A DNA stretch of 64,000 nucleotides from Theobroma cacao (lineage: Eukaryota; Streptophyta; Magnoliopsida; Malvales; Malvaceae): positions 7,496,959-7,560,958 of the forward strand of contig NC_030855.1 in the NCBI RefSeq assembly GCF_000208745.1, given 5' to 3'. Positions 1-11,600 of the stretch are shown one piece after another; the stretch's first letter is position 1, and each line of letters opens with the position of its first letter. Under the pieces are notes generated by a model that saw nothing but the letters and a program-made list of their open reading frames with translations, was not told the DNA's origin and did no database searches. Made by a program: the position numbers and the translations under genes.

Positions 1-201
1 CCCAGAATCAATGATTCATGGCAGCACACTAGGAGTCTTAGGACTGGTATTTATTTTGTAAAATTTGTCCATGAAACACATACACAGCAGGGGAGAAGCT
101 AAGCTAAGTGGGAGGGTGAGGGTGGATGTACGTACAAGACTTCAGTGCAGTGCGATACCCTTGATGGAAATATTTACATTACCCCTGTAACCTCTTTTTT
201 T
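1..201 (-). other. 3' flank / probable 3' UTR of the F-box/kelch gene
   Basis: AT-rich sequence immediately downstream (minus strand) of the F-box/kelch stop codon. TTTATT at about 50-55 reads AATAAA on the minus strand and could be the poly(A) signal. No other gene seen. Confidence 0.4.
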
Positions 202-3200
202 TTACAGCTGAAGCACCAGCTCCACCAGAAACAGCTCTCCATCAAACCCAAGTCCATATGATTCTGCAGGATCAACTACTCCATCCACCATTCCGCCATA
301 CACATACAAATAACGCCCCGAATTATCTACACAAGCTCGGTGAAATGATCTGGACTTGGGTTTATAACCCTTAGCTTTAAGTCTCCTCCACATGTTTGCC
401 AACAATCTCTCTGAGCTCAATCTAGCTGGCTCCACACTTTCTAATGAGATGGCACTAATATCTAATACCCAAAAGTCATCCTTTCGGTGCCTCTGTGAAT
501 CTTCTCCTCCATGAATTAGCAGTCGTCCTCCTAAGATGCATGTAGCTGAATGGCCAACTCGTGGGAGGGAAACTCCTGCTGGTATGTTTTGCAATTCGTA
601 AAATATTTGTACCCATTTTGAATAATCCTCAGACACATCCAAGAGCCAGATATCATTCAGCACATCGTAACCCAATCCTCTCCCACCAAATAGAATTGTT
701 CGTGTTCCCCCTATGCATGTCAATGAATGTCCTGAACGAGCAGGAGGAGAGGAATGACTCACAATCTCATGCCATGTTCCGAAACAAAGATTTTCTGAGA
801 GTTCTAACACCCATGTATCACCCAGCCTGACACCATTCCAACCAATTCCTCCATGAATAACCATCTTCCTGTTGCTTATGCAACATGCAGCATGGGCTCC
901 GCGTGGAGCTGGTGCTATTGACCCCACATCTAGCAGCCTCCACGACAACGAGATACCAACGTTCTCGTGGAATGCTACTTGCCCCACCCATGTATCACTG
1001 TGACGATTCCCCCGGTCATTGATTCCTCCAAATAGAACAAGATAATTGTCAATGGGAACACATGTATGCCCAAATCTCCCACTTGGGATACCTGAATGAA
1101 TCTTCTGCCACTTTAACATCCTCCGAGAATTATTACCGACGTATGCAGCCCAAGTGTCATCAACATGGCGTCCTAATAGGAGCAAAATACAGAACAAAAA
1201 GGGAAAGTTATGATATCAACGAGATAACAAGAAAAAGAGGGCTTCTTCATTTTTACTAGTTACTAAAGCAGTCAGATGATAATTGTAAGTAGCTCCTTAA
1301 TTATTTGCCAAATCACTGGCCAAAACTGCATATGCTTCACTAGAGATTACATTCCCAACAAATGCAAGGTTTCTATCACCCAAAAACAAAGTGAAACAAT
1401 GGAATGTTCAAAATGTTTTGTTCACTGAAGGTACCTCATATTTGTTTACTAAAGATAAGCTAGAGCAATCTTATATCATGAAGCTGAAATTATTCAAACT
1501 TAAGAGTGATGACATTTTTTTAACAATTCCTTTGTGGATGAAGCTAGGGTATGCTCCTTGCCATCCATAGAAGCAAGGAAACTGGCAGCAGTGATACTAT
1601 CTCTGGAAAGTTTTCATGCCCCCTTACAATTTCATAATCCTCTAATTGGTCCATCTAGGGCCTCTTACATCATCAAAATGACTTTTGGTCTGTCGCTCAA
1701 ATGCCTAGAGCTAAGGGCAGTGGTTGCTTCTAAGACTTGAACGTGTGCTGTTGCACTTGTCAGTCTAAGGTTTTTACCATTACAGCAAAAAGTAGCCATT
1801 AGAGGATGTGGACAAATTGCTCTTTTATTTTACTAGTGGAAAGACATGTTGTAGGAAGAAAATGGATAAACAGCACATCAATAAAAATACTTATATAACA
1901 GACACCTAAGTGGCCATAAGATTTCTACCATTACAGCAGTTTTTGTACTCATGTGTAAAAGTTCATGTGAAACTACCTCCTATCTCCTATCCAATAAAAG
2001 GAAGCATTATAATTTATATAAGCAACACAAAAGGGTGAATGGTCAAGCTCCTGTGGAATTACATGGTAAACATATCTAATTTGGCCTATGATGCAAATAA
2101 AAGTATCACAGTGGTCTTTCTCCCAGCTAGTTTGTTTTGTGATTCAGATTCTTTCTCACCATATAATAGTGGCTCCACATTGGTCCATGTCAATCACCTT
2201 AACTACGAGAAGTGTGACTGGTGTAAATATTCTGTTGATCTTTAAAGGTTGTTGATCAGATTTATTCCTTTTGACTGTTATCATAAAATTTGCTACAAAA
2301 TAAATGAGGAACGGCTAAGTTTGCCTAATCATAGTTCTTTTTAATTTACATGAGCTCTCTTCGCAATGGTTTACTTTCACGTACCAGAACTAACTGCAGT
2401 GCTTCTACAGTAATCATACCCATGTTTTATGAAAAAAAATGCTACTATACTGTTTGGTTGTTACTTTATTAATCTTTTTACTTTTGCTTTTGCAAGCAAA
2501 AAAGAAGAGGAGCAAAGATTGGATCTTGATACAAAATCAAATGACATTTTTCAAAGAATTAAAAATTAAAAATATACTGTTTTTGGATAATAAAACGTAT
2601 TGATTTTACTTTATATAGAACATTATATGCTACAATTAGTGTTTGATTGCAGTAATTTATTCATCTTTAATCAATTATGATTTGAATTCTAACATTTGCT
2701 TGTAATTTATAGTAACTTCAAGAAAGCAAAAAGTAAGTAACAAAAAGCAAGTAGCAAAAGTTCAGACAAACTCCAAGCAGGATGTTCGACTTTTTAACTA
2801 CACAGATGCTTGAATTGAACGAGATACTACCAAAATGGAAATGTTACCTGTTTAGTTGACATAGATGCACTTCACTAGTATCCAATACAAATTCAAAGCC
2901 ACCTTAGCCATTTGATTTTAAAACGCCACATACACAATTTACAACGGAAAACCCATCAAAGAAAACAAGAGATATGTCATCCTAGAGACATGCACCAAAA
3001 ACAAAACAAAAGCAACGATAGAGCTATGATTATCTGTACAAGTGACTGACCTCCTTCACAGCCACCACCAAACACAACCAGGCAACCAGACACAAAATCG
3101 AGGGAGTGAGAGGCTCTGGGGCTTGGTAACAGCAAATCAGAATCTGGGTCAGAGAGTTTGTAGCAGCAAACGGAATCAAGCTGAGACACCTGCTTGTATA

Positions 3201-3477
3201 GCCTAATCCATGGAAGCAGTTGATGATCCTTATCACCATGAAAAGAAGACTTAAGGGCATCTACGGCTGTCGGTCCCCAGTCTCTCCTGCATATGGACTC
3301 CCACAGTGAATTAGAACTTGCCAGATGCCTGAATTTCTTACTAGTCAAGGCAAAAGATAGAATTGACTCTATAGGAAGTAAAAGCAAGATTGTGAAGAGT
3401 TGGTCTGGAGCTAAGTTAGCAATTGGTGATCCATTATTGAAGTTGCTGGTACGGGCAGTGGTGCTAGTTTCTGCCAT
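202..3477 (-). CDS. F-box/kelch-repeat protein (At1g51550-like), two exons
   Basis: Two exons: 3477-3051 and 1172-202 (minus). The intron 3050-1173 has a GTCAGT donor and a CTATTAG acceptor; joining keeps the frame (phase 1) and gives about 465 residues. Residues about 18-75 are an F-box (LAPDQLFTILLLLPIESILS ... SLWESICRRDW), the surface that binds Skp1 in SCF ubiquitin ligases. From about residue 118 to the end are five to six kelch repeats with the usual GG pairs and W residues (VVFGGGCEGG, LVLFGGINDRG, MVIHGGIGWNG, ILFGGRGLGYD, LLIHGGEDSQ, YVYGGMVDG), a predicted substrate-binding beta-propeller. Start is the first ATG ahead of the F-box. Length matches the roughly 480-residue Arabidopsis relative as I recall it. 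The substrate is unknown. An AATAAA-like signal on the minus strand lies near 50-55. No lesions seen. Confidence 0.93.
1173..3050 (-). other. Large intron of the F-box/kelch gene
   Basis: A 1.88-kb intron bounded by GTCAGT at 3050 and AG at 1174-1173 on the minus strand. It is AT-rich; the short open frames inside resemble no protein I recognise. No transposon ends found. Confidence 0.85.
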
Positions 3478-4540
3478 GGCAAGAGTGGTGTGTTTTTGTT
3501 TTTGGTTGTATGATTGCTTGGATTATATGGCCATGGTTAGTGGGGGAGTGTGGAAGGCAGAGGGTAGAAACTGAAAACTCTAAAATGGGTCTGGATTTGT
3601 TGGGAGGACAATGGTAAGCTTTTCTTGGGTTTTGTTCATTGCCAAAGAAAATGTTCCTGTCTTTTTCATTTTTTCCTTACTTTGGTCGTTGCTGATAACT
3701 GTCAAATGGTGAATTGTCGAATTGGAAATGGTAAATTCAGCAGCAAGGAAAGAGATAGGTGGAGGGGCCAAGAAGGGTTTGGCCATATTCGTTGTCGTTG
3801 TGGAAATTACGAGCTTCACTTAGACAATGGACATGGCTCGTTAAGCTCACTTATGTTGCCAAGTGCCTTCCACAGCACCTTCCATCTGTCTCTACTCTCT
3901 ACTTTCAACTTTCTACTCATGACGCCGCCGGGGCGGCCTATTCAACTGCTTGGACTTGTGCCCAGGCGCCACGCCTACAACGGCTTTGCCAACCGAGGCC
4001 GACTTCCCAGATTTTAGGCTTATCCAACTACTGTGCTAAAGTGTTACTGTGAGATAACATGTTCAGAAAAGATATAAAGCTGTTAGGGTTTTATTTTAAA
4101 TGAGCTTTATGCATGCGTAACGTGTTTTTGATAATAAATTTTCTCATCATTTAATTATTTTTATTAAAAAAAATTAAAATTTATATTAAATTATTTTTAA
4201 TGAAATCGATTTATTTATTTAGTTTCACATCTTAACTCGAAATTTATTAACGGGTTAAGTATATTTAGATTTACGTTTCAAACTGACTCATATTTTTTTA
4301 ACTTTTTTTATTAGACTATTCATTTTTAGAGTATTCTTTATTAGAAAGAAAAATGTTTAAGCATTTTAAGCATTTTGAAATAGTTTTGATACACGAAGAA
4401 AACCTGTGAGCATTTTTAAGCATTTTAGAGTGATTTTTGATATATGAAGAAAAACTTTTGAACATTAGCATTCATATTCGTTAATTATGTTGTTAAATGG
4501 AATATGGTTTATCGTTTAAAGTTGTTAATCTTGTTAAATG
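3478..4540. other. Upstream region of the F-box/kelch gene
   Basis: Holds the presumed promoter and 5' UTR of the minus-strand F-box/kelch gene. The part up to about 4020 is less AT-rich and has short overlapping open frames on both strands that look like chance ORFs. From about 4080 it becomes AT-rich, with a local imperfect duplication around 4350-4460 containing TAAGCATTTTA motifs. Confidence 0.4.
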
Positions 4541-4559
4541 GAATTCAGTAATTTTGGTG

Positions 4560-5105
4560 ATTTTTAAGAATTACGTGACTAGTGTTTAGGTATTACGTGA
4601 CTGACTTTGGATATTGCGTAACTGACTTTGGGCATTACGTGACTAATTTTTTATAAAGCATTGTATGACTAGTTTTTGATAAGGCATTGTGTGACTAATT
4701 GATAGGCATTGCATGACTGACTTTGGGCATTACGTGACTAGGTTTTGATAAGGCATTGCGTGACTAGTTTTTGATAAGGCTGTGCGTGACTAATTTTAGG
4801 CATTAAGTAACTAGTTTTGATAAGGTATTGCGTGACTAGTTTCTGATAAGACATTGCGTGACTAGTTGATAGGTATTGCTTGACTTGTTGATAGGTATTG
4901 CGTGACTTATTAGTAAGGTATTACGTGACTTGTTAGTAAGGCATTGCGTGACTAGTTAGTAAGGCATTGTGTGATTTAGGCATTACTTAAAAATCAGTCA
5001 CGCAATGTCTAAAAACTAGTCACGTAATGTCTAAAACTAATCACGTAATGTCTAAAAACTAATTACATAGTGATTAAGTCACGCAATATCTAAAAATCAG
5101 TCAAC
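4560..5105. repeat. Facing arrays of a ~25-bp repeat (inverted tandem arrays)
   Basis: From about 4560 to 4985 some 16 to 18 degenerate copies of a unit like GGCATTGCGTGACTAGTTTT follow one another. From about 4990 to 5100 the same unit appears in reverse complement (AGTCACGCAATGTCTAAAAA, four to five copies). The two arrays face each other, so a transcript could fold into a long imperfect hairpin. No ORF, TIR or target duplication recognised. The inverse-orientation copies recur at 5445-5555 as part of a larger duplication. Confidence 0.75.
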
Positions 5106-5905
5106 TCAATTTTGGGGTTTTATGAATAAACCAATAAACTCAAAAACTTAAAACACATACTTTTTTTTTTTGCTAAGCCATGAAATTGTGCATTTCATAA
5201 AAAATAGATTACAAAACTCCATAACCCTCCAAAACAAGAGAAAATATATCCCTATCGGGAGGCCTTGCTCACTCCCCTTATACAAAAACAAAATATACCC
5301 TCTTTAAAAAATATTCTCTGAACAATTTCAACTCAAAATCTCATAAAAAAAAAATCAAAATCCATAGCAAACATACTTAACAATCATCTCAATCTCAGAC
5401 ACAACAAAACCATGAACCACCATAAAATCCATCAAACATGCTTAAAAATCAGTTACGCAATGTCTAAAAATTAGTCACGTAATGCCTAAAACCAATCACG
5501 TAATGCCTAAAAACTAGTCACACAGTGATTAAGTCACGCAATACCTAAAAATCAATAAACTCAATTTTGAGGTTTTATGAATAAATCAATAAACTCAAAA
5601 ATCTAAAACACATACTTTTTTTTTTTGCTAAGCCATGAAATTGTGCATTTTATAAAAGATAAGTTACAAAACTCCATAACCCTCCAAAGTAAAAGAAAAT
5701 ATATCCCTATCGGGAGGCTTTGCTCACTCCTCTTATACAAAAATAAAATATACCCTCTTTAAAAAATATTCCCTGAACAATTTCAACTCAAAATCTCATA
5801 AAAAAAATTAAAATCCCTAGCAAACATGCTTAACAATCATCTCAATCCCAGACACAACAAAACTATGAACCACCATAAAACCCATCAAACATGCTTTAGC
5901 CATTC
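4990..5905. repeat. 455-bp tandem duplication
   Basis: Two adjacent copies (about 4990-5444 and 5445-5900) share AGTCACGCAATGTCT arrays, a poly(T) run, GCTAAGCCATGAAATTGTGC, and TATCCCTATCGGGAGGC. Landmarks such as CCCTATCGGGAGG at 5250 and 5705 lie 455 bp apart. The copies differ at scattered bases and small indels. The poly(T) followed by a unique segment could be the 3' end of a minus-strand retroposon carried in the unit. Confidence 0.8.
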
Positions 5906-7184
5906 TTTCTCCTTGAGCAAAATCGCTGTCTGTAAAAAGCAAAATCGTTTTTCATAGTCCTTAAAAACCCCAAGATCCACCATCCAAAAAAATAAAACAA
6001 AATAAGAAAGAGTTTGATGTCATCTCTACGAATTGGATGGCGAGATAGACATATTTGAGCAAAGAGAGAAATCGAGATTTAATTTTAAAATTTTTATCTG
6101 GATGGCGGGAGAGAGAAAATTGAAACCATTTTAATTTGTCTGAAATTGTTTAAAGGGTATTATTGTCAAGTCATGTCAAAAATTGACAAAAAATAGTTAA
6201 AATTATAAAAAAATGATATTTTTGAATTGGGTTTATGAAGAAAGTTATTTCTCACAATTTTCTCAAGCTGTTATTGTTTAGATATCACATTTCACCCATT
6301 AATTGATAAAAGGATTCAAACTCTATAAATACTCTGTCGCTTAAATGCTATCCGAATCTAAACTTGCACTCTAATACCTTGTACACTACTCAATGAATAC
6401 CCGAACCTGTTAAATACTCGATGATTATAAAAGTCAATTTTTTTTACATGTTCATGGACACCCAATTAATTAACTTGAATCCAAAACAAGGAAGAAATTT
6501 ATTTCACATCTAAAGTATACAATCTACTAATAATTTAAATTTAAAAAGTTTAAAAAATATTAAAATTTAAATTTAAATGACAAACAAGCTTTAAAATAAT
6601 CCAAATAACAACTTAAATAACTAAAACCCAATTGAAAAAACATCCATAACAACAAAATTTTTAAGAAGAAAACGATTTACTTTTCCCAAATCTCATGAAA
6701 AATCAGATGTGCAAGTTGAATTTGCAGTTGATGACAAATTTTTTTGAAAAAAAAAAAATCTTTTAGAGATAAGTCCCAATTTTGTTACTGTACTCAAGGG
6801 AAGATCAAAGACCTTTGAATTGGTCCAGCTTTGTCATTATACTTTTTAATTTAGTTAAAAAGTATTATAAAAAATGGAAAATTTTGAAGAATTATTTTTA
6901 TTAATATTATCCAAGTGAAAAGGTTTGGCTCCAAGACACAAAATTAGACTATGTAGAACTAAATGAGACAAGAATAGTGTGATTGGAACTCAACCAATTC
7001 AACCAAACCTAATCCTTTGTCTTTGCCCAAAACAAAGTAGATAGGCTTAAGTCCTTGTCAAGATTGAAACATGAGCTGATTTCCCTGATTCAATCTACAA
7101 CATTCATCTAAGACGTGGAGCAATCTAAACCATTGGATAAACTACTGAAAAGACGCCCCATCCGAGCTGAAAAATAAAAATACC
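5906..7184. other. AT-rich intergenic stretch, no gene seen
   Basis: Low-complexity AT-rich sequence. No long ORF, splice-consistent exon or recognised element up to the hAT target duplication at 7185. Confidence 0.5.
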
Positions 7185-7192
7185 CCATAAAA

Positions 7193-8415
7193 TAGGGGTG
7201 GACAAAATTAAATAAAACCAATTACTTTTCCAAATCAAATACGATTTGAGTAAAATGGTTCGGTTTAATTAATTCATTGAATCAATTGGTTTAAAATATT
7301 TGGTTTAATTGATTTTTTGATCGGTTCTCAATTTTAAAATTTTTAAACCAATGTACTCAAAAAATAAACTAATTTTCATATCTATTATATATATTTATTA
7401 ATATGTAATATTTTTTATATATATTAAGAAAAATTAATAGTAAACTTAATTAATAATATACTTAAGATATATTAATTTAATATATGTACATATACAAATT
7501 TTAATCATAGTAATTTAATATTTATTATATGTATTTATTTATTTGTAAATCTGTATTAAAATAAAATTACAAGTTATATATTTTAAATGATATAACCTAT
7601 ATGTTAATATTATAATTATTATACTCTAGCAATATTTCGTAATATAAAATATTATGAATATATATATAATTATATAAATATTATATATATAAATATATTT
7701 AATTTATATACATAAACATTACTATAACTTATAATAGACTTCATTTATGTAATTACACTTAATAACTTTATTAATTATTATCTTAGTTTTTATAACTCAT
7801 TATTTATAATTAGTTATTATTTATATAAACTTTGATATAAAACATTATAACATATAAGTTGTGTTATTAATTTCATCTATACACAATAATGAAATATGTT
7901 ATACATACATATATATATATATATACATATATTTAATTTATAAATAAACATTACTATAACTTATAATAGACTCTATTTATATAATTAAACTTAATCATTT
8001 TATTAATTATCGATTTAATTTTTATAACATATTACTTGTAATTAATTATTATTTATATAAACTTTAATATATCAATTAAAATATTATAACATATAAATTA
8101 TGTCATTAATTTCATATATATAATAAAATAATATATTTTACATATATACATATATTTAATTTATACATAATTTATATATTTTATAATTATGAATAAAATT
8201 TATAAATTTTAATATTATAATTTGTAAAAAAAATTATAAAATTTTAATGCATTGATCAAAATAAAAAATCAAATCAATTGAACCAATTTTATATTTGATC
8301 GGTTTAATCTTTCTTTATATTTGACCAAATTTGATCAATTTTTAAAAATATTTAAGCTATTGATCTTTAAGTATAATATATCAAACTATCTAATCCATCC
8401 ATTTGCTCACCTTTA
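7193..8415. mobile_element. Non-autonomous hAT-type DNA transposon with 8-bp TSD
   Basis: The left end TAGGGGTGGACAAA (7193) and the right end, TAAAGGTGAGCAAA read on the minus strand (ending 8415), form short imperfect terminal inverted repeats typical of plant hAT elements. Identical 8-bp copies of CCATAAAA flank them at 7185-7192 and 8416-8423, the hAT target-duplication length. The 1,223-bp interior is extremely AT-rich, carries no transposase ORF, and has facing subterminal GGTTTAATT/AACCAATT-type motifs. An internal tandem duplication of period about 232 bp spans roughly 7650-8170. It lies between the two minus-strand genes, downstream of the HugZ-like gene. Confidence 0.88.
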
Positions 8416-8650
8416 CCATAAAATGACAAGCGTTGGCCATAACTGACCTAAAAGTTTTCTGGAAAAACCCACATAAAAATGTTCCACAGTCCGGTAGTCT
8501 ATGTTACAAATTGCATGCAAAAAGGAAAATTACAAACACTCACTTTTATGTATAAATAACCTTCTCTATAGCATTACATTAGATTCAGTGATGGCTCAGA
8601 TTTGCATCGTCTCGCCTTATGCCTCATATAAGACTTAAAATTTGCAACTT

Positions 8651-11600
8651 CTATCTCTTCAGATTCTGCACTTGCCCTTTCTTTATTACTTTCCAAAGAG
8701 CAGCTTTGGCTTCCTCCAATGTTTCAACAGCCTGCCCTTCTTCAAATGACAACCTCTGTATGTTGAACTGCAAATAATACATCAGATTATGATACAAAAC
8801 TGGCATAAACCACACAGCTCCCCCTAGAAACCCAAAGTTTAAACATGTCAAGTGCCATCATATGGAATAAATGATACCTGTGCACCTTGTCGGACCCTGA
8901 TGTCAATTCCCTTGCTGTCTATTGATATAAGAGCCGCATCATCAACCTCAGTTTCTATTGATAGTAGCTCTTTGAGGGGCTTTGAAAAGGTTGCATTAAG
9001 TTCCTATGGTAAAAGCAAATTTGATCAAAAACTGGGCATACTGACAAATTGCATTCAAGCACATGTATAGTAATTGAATTAGTAGTAGCTTGAGATCTTC
9101 GATAGAAAAGAACAACAAAACCATAAATATCTTTTAGCGGCAACAACAGCTGCAATAGTACAACAAAAATAAAATAGAATACCATCCAAGAGGAAAACCG
9201 AAATTCTGAGAATTTAAAAAGTTCACCTTCAGATTCTGTTCACCTCCATCAACTGCAATCTTATCAGGTTTAAGCGCCTCATATTCGTTAACATCAACCC
9301 ATGCAACAGTGCCAAATCCTCCAATAAAATATATGTCACTGAAATAGATTTGGCAAACAAACACATTCATTGTGTGCAACATATAACAAATTATGTAAGT
9401 ACAAACTATTCAAAAATATTAATACAATCAATAGTCGGAAAGAAAAGATCAAGAGGAAAAATAAGAGAATTGCTTATTAACTAATAATGTTTATCCCACT
9501 GCTAATCAGACTTCTGAATCCAAAACCATTGCGCTATTTTACATGGTTATATATCTTATACAGAAACCAAGACTCTTAAGGTAGTTAATACAAGGCAATG
9601 AAACTAACAATCAAAACACACACTAGAACAGGATTTTCTTCATTTCTCCATATCCAACCAATTTCAGTTATCAAAGAGGGAATAATGAAGAAGAGCATAG
9701 AACCATATACTTGAACACTACATTGATTAGGCATCCAAGAAACTAGAAAATTTATATGGCTGCAAGCCTGCAGTGGCAAGCAGGAGCCTAGGTACATGAT
9801 GCCACAAGCATACCTCAGACAAAAACTCCTTGAAAGCCAAAAAAATCATGAACAATTTTTTAGAACCGGACTATTTTAAGAACCAGTAAGTGAGAAAAAC
9901 TACATTTCTAAAGATTCTTTCTTTACCTTTCCCGTATCCCATGCAATTTGCAAAGCATCTTTTCACTTTTTCCATGAGTCCAACCATTGACAATTACATT
10001 TCCCCATGTACCTTTCACTTTTCCATTTATTTTAAATGGGAAAAAAGTATGAAAACTCTCATCTTTCCAATTGCATTATTTTTTTTTTTTTGAAAGTTAG
10101 AAATCATTCATAAAGATAAGGTATCCATGTACAAAAAAAAGGAGGAGACAAACACTGGAAAGAACAGTCTTAACCCTCTGAACACAACTGGCAAGACAAA
10201 AACACCAGTAAGTAACTGCACCCTTCAAACAAAAAATTCACCTTTACATTTACAGTTAGCCCTCTAAGCCTACACCCGTTTCACCAACCAAAAATTAAAC
10301 CATCCAGGAATTTAGTAAGACAAGGAAACACAACCAGCATGCCTGTTTCCTTCTCTTGCTAAAACAAGTAAAACTCCAGACCATCAAAATTCTCCCCCAG
10401 ATTTACATAGACCAAACCACTCGTTCCCAGCCTTCCAAAGCAATCCCCAAGGCCACACGACCACCAGCAGCAAGGAAACTTCCACAACCACATAAACAAC
10501 CCTTGTACACCCAGATCAAGATTCTTAAGCCATAGAAAAGGCAGCCAACCCAAAGAGAAATCAAGAGAAACAGACATAAACAAAACATGACAATTAAGGC
10601 AAAACTTGCAGCAGGTCTGTGACTCCCTAAACCCCCAATTGCATTATTACTTCTTTTGGTATTTTGCCATATTTCTAAGTCTATTAACTTTCAAAAACTT
10701 TACAAAACTAAAAAATGAAATAGGAAAACACCTGAACAAAAGCAATAAATAAAAAAAATAAAAATATTTGAACCACCAGCTTCAACCAGAATTTGTCACC
10801 TTACTGGTTCTTTAAATGGTCCGATTTTAAAAAAATGTTGCTATTTTCTCTACTTGGATAACCAGAAAGATTTTATAAGTTTAGACGTATGGGTGAGGGG
10901 TACACTATTCGAAAATGATGATTTGTGCAAGAGTTTTCCTAGGATTTGAAGGATCAAGTAAGCTGGAAATAGGAATCAACTTTCCAAATGGAAAAGTAAT
11001 AGGGAATCTTACCAACCTGCATGAGTGATATAAACAGACAACAGTCTTTTAAGGCAAATAAGGCAGTTGCAACTCTCTCTAGTGCCATCTCTAGTTATAC
11101 CAAAGCTTGTGGTAGAATCACCAACTAAAAGTACTAGCAGGACAACAAGAGTTGATTCCAAAGCTGTCTAAGGAACTCAAAGCAACCCCACCCCCCCCCC
11201 CCAAATACCCCCAATAGAAAACACATTTTGAATATTCTAATTGGTGCTTTTGAAACATTAACCTCTACTAAATATTATAAGTTGTGCATGACTGTATAAC
11301 AGATATTAGCAGTTTTCAAACAAAGGTATCACCAAAAAAAACAGGTCCAGATGAGATGCCATGCATAAAGTAGCCCATACTCTCTAAGAAGGAACCAGAA
11401 ATAAGAAAAACTATAGACTAAAACAGACCTTATGTTCTGCATCCTGAAGTAGTAGAAATTTCCCCACTGTTGTGATGGCCCTTGTTGATGTTTTGCTATG
11501 TACTGTTTATGAGCCCATTCCTAGCAAAATAACCAGGCATTTTAATTTCAAAACCAAAGACATCACACTCCCCCGCAACAGAGGACAGAGGCATATTTTA

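Noticed and set aside
561..1259. Plus-strand open frames across the F-box/kelch exon 2
   Set aside because: Antisense shadows of a well-supported kelch coding exon.
3580..4052. Overlapping open frames on both strands upstream of the F-box/kelch gene
   Set aside because: Probably promoter or 5' UTR composition; no family resemblance, and strands and frames conflict.
4560..5105. Possible CRISPR-like array because of regular short repeats
   Set aside because: The repeats are degenerate, contiguous without spacers, change orientation, and sit in a plant nuclear genome.
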